A DNA stretch of 32,985 nucleotides, from the NCBI GenBank assembly GCA_023511565.1, contig JAIMBE010000011.1, forward strand, positions 1 through 32,985. The letters are read 5' to 3'. Source of the stretch: Bacillota bacterium. Lineage in GTDB: Bacteria; Acidobacteriota; Terriglobia; Acidiferrales; UBA7541. A model generated the notes under the pieces. That model had not been told where the DNA came from, ran no database searches, and saw nothing but the letters and a program-made list of their open reading frames with translations. Position 1 is the stretch's first letter; each line of letters begins with the position of its first letter. Both the position numbers and the translations under genes were made by a program. This document shows, one piece after another, positions 31,879 through 32,985 of this stretch.

Positions 31879-32772
31879 TTATGCGGTTCGAATTTTCCTT
31901 CCGTAATAGAAGTAACAGCGCAACCGTTCCAACCAACGAGCCCAGAGCCGCCGATAGCCTTCCCGGTCGCGCGCCGGCGAAGAGGCCGCCACGCCCAGAG
32001 TTCCGTGGCCCAGGTTCAGATGCACTAGCGAGACCACCGTGCCATACGGTGTCCGGGTAGCTTCGATGCGGACTTCACTGACCGGTGCGGTGGCTTCCCA
32101 GGACAGGGTCAGACGATGATTCTTCTCAAATTCCAAGATTCTGCCGGCGGCACGGGCTGCAGAATCCTTCCACTGCCACTCAAACCGTCCCTGCGGTCGG
32201 GCCTGCACGCGCGCTCGGCCGGGCAGTAGTTTGCCCATGGTGGTGCCGCTCAGCAGGGCCTTCAAGAGATCGGCCGGTGTGGCCCGCACCAGTGTGCGCA
32301 GATAGAGGGCATCGAACAGCCCGGGCGGCTCGAGCAGTGTTTTCAGCTTCAACAGGAAGTCGGCCCAGCGGTAGCGGAACGATTCGAGGTCGGTGCCCGC
32401 AGGCCCCTCGCCCTGCACCACGGTCACCAGGGAGGATGTCCCCTGCCCTTTGATCGTCCATACGACCGTGGGCTGGCCCGCTCCGCCGAGCACGAGGACG
32501 GCTCCGGGCACAACGTCCAGTACGGTACCCCGCCAGCAACCCTCTACGTTTCTGGGTGCTGATTTCTCCCACACGCCCCAGCACCATACAAACGGGCGCC
32601 CGGGTCGGCTGTCCATTTCCACAGGGCCGAGGACGATATCCCCGATCGTTCGTGGATGGGTGAGCGCCTGCCAGGCACGCTCGGCGGGGACAGCGAGGGC
32701 CAGTTGCTCGACAATCGGTTCGCGCGCACGCTGACGTTGGGCAGGCATCGTGGAGACTGGATGCGGCGGCAT
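31879..32772 (-). CDS. Protein with two SRPBCC (START/AHSA1-like) domains
   Basis: 297 aa if started at ATG 32772. An upstream ATG at 32796 overlaps the -10 box and is excluded; ATG 32748 is an alternative. Residues about 19-145 (EPIVEQLALAVPAERAWQAL, then GTSSLVTVVQGEGPAGTD) and about 165-287 (GKLLPGRARVQARPQGRFEW, later RTPYGTVVSLVHLNLG) each resemble an SRPBCC fold that binds hydrophobic ligands. AHSA1-like proteins end in a conserved W/F helix, seen here as EGYRRLWARWLERL. Tandem domains are uncommon. Function unknown. It lies 32 bp upstream of the acyl-CoA synthetase gene on the same strand and may be co-transcribed, and is divergent from the cation efflux gene. Confidence 0.72.
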   Translation of the reverse strand: MPPHPVSTMPAQRQRAREPIVEQLALAVPAERAWQALTHPRTIGDIVLGPVEMDSRPGRPFVWCWGVWEKSAPRNVEGCWRGTVLDVVPGAVLVLGGAGQPTVVWTIKGQGTSSLVTVVQGEGPAGTDLESFRYRWADFLLKLKTLLEPPGLFDALYLRTLVRATPADLLKALLSGTTMGKLLPGRARVQARPQGRFEWQWKDSAARAAGRILEFEKNHRLTLSWEATAPVSEVRIEATRTPYGTVVSLVHLNLGHGTLGVAASSPARDREGYRRLWARWLERLRCYFYYGRKIRTA

Positions 32773-32794
32773 GGCCCGCAGCGATTCCGCCGGC

Positions 32795-32800
32795 ATTATA
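32795..32800 (-). promoter_or_regulatory. -10 box TATAAT of the SRPBCC gene
   Basis: Minus strand TATAAT (32800-32795), consensus. Transcription would begin near 32788, which rules out the overlapping ATG at 32796 as translation start and favours ATG 32772 or 32748. No clear -35. Confidence 0.5.
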
Positions 32801-32821
32801 TAACGACCGGTGCGTCGGCCA

Positions 32822-32830
32822 TGCTAGGCT
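32822..32830 (+). promoter_or_regulatory. Extended -10 promoter of the cation efflux gene (TGC-TAGGCT)
   Basis: TGC plus TAGGCT (32825-32830), 16 nt before ATG 32847. It lies back to back with the SRPBCC promoter. Confidence 0.5.
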
Positions 32831-32846
32831 ATTCGGTCTGACAGGG

Positions 32847-32985
32847 ATGACCCCGGTGGCCGAAGACGCGTTGCGAGAAAAACGGCTGGCCGCGCTGGCT
32901 TCGGTGGGCTCGGCGCTGCTGCTGTTGTCGCTGAAAGTGTTTCTGGCCGTGGTGACGGGCAGTTTGGGCATCCTCTCAGAAGCCC
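32847..32985 (+). CDS. Cation diffusion facilitator family transporter (5' part only)
   Basis: Only the first 46 codons lie in the window. The translation has a charged start (MTPVAEDALREKRLAALASV) followed by a first membrane helix (SALLLLSLKVFLAVVTGSLG) and ILSEA. This is the TM1-TM2 junction of cation diffusion facilitators (x-G-S-x-x-x-L-S-[DE]-A), which export Zn2+, Fe2+ or Mn2+ in exchange for protons. Subfamily cannot be told from this fragment. ACAGGG precedes the ATG. Confidence 0.75.
   Translation, partial: MTPVAEDALREKRLAALASVGSALLLLSLKVFLAVVTGSLGILSEA

Noticed and set aside
1-32985. CRISPR arrays, insertion sequences, phage genes or integrated elements
   Set aside because: No regularly spaced repeats, transposases or phage genes were seen; the tyrosine recombinase is the housekeeping Xer type in a dprA-topA context, not an integrase next to the tRNA.

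Overview
The window is GC-rich bacterial chromosome. The mix of genes best fits an acidobacterium, possibly near the Bryobacter/Solibacter group; this is inferred from gene types, since no rRNA or other phylogenetic marker is present. Indicators are futalosine-pathway menaquinone genes (mqnA, mqnC), a glycine-zipper lipoprotein, an orphan FecR-domain protein, exported TldD/TldE-like proteins, a fused ADP-forming acyl-CoA synthetase and a likely selenoprotein. Identifications rest on reading motifs, not on database searches.

Layout. 1-1100 (minus): tRNA-Asn, a small HTH-like protein and a small protein resembling eukaryotic/archaeal ribosomal protein L13e. 1218-2664 (plus): thiI and a small membrane protein. 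2768-12265 (plus): a polysaccharide cluster with a tandem GT4-GT4 fusion, two methyltransferases, three single GT4 enzymes, an O-antigen ligase/polymerase-like membrane protein and a small membrane protein. It has a promoter plus terminator-like hairpin at its head and a second promoter at 7286. 12273-17138 (minus): dprA, topA and xerC, a DNA uptake, topology and recombination group. 17408-23326 (mixed): lipoprotein, VOC protein, mqnA-mqnC plus an exported alpha/beta-hydrolase, an RNase H with an antitoxin-like tail, a coiled-coil zinc-ribbon protein and a tautomerase. 23343-25844: exported phosphatase, exported peroxiredoxin with an in-frame TGA at its active site, and a divergent FecR-domain protein. 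26104-29669: exported TldD/TldE-like pair. 29750-32985: acyl-CoA synthetase, double SRPBCC protein and the first codons of a cation efflux transporter.

The strongest discovery is at 24202-24816 (minus). A peroxiredoxin-family reading frame continues through a TGA exactly where the peroxidatic cysteine of the W-C-P-Y-C motif is expected, and a SECIS-like hairpin lies at the right distance downstream. It is best read as an exported selenocysteine peroxiredoxin (U80-P-Y-C83), not as two broken genes.

A second theme is translation initiation. Four genes (dprA, the VOC gene, the zinc-ribbon gene and the exported TldD-like gene) have a -10 box of the form TANNNT exactly 9 nt before the start codon and no usable Shine-Dalgarno sequence; xerC has a consensus TATAAT 11 nt before its ATG. 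This suggests leaderless or near-leaderless mRNAs.
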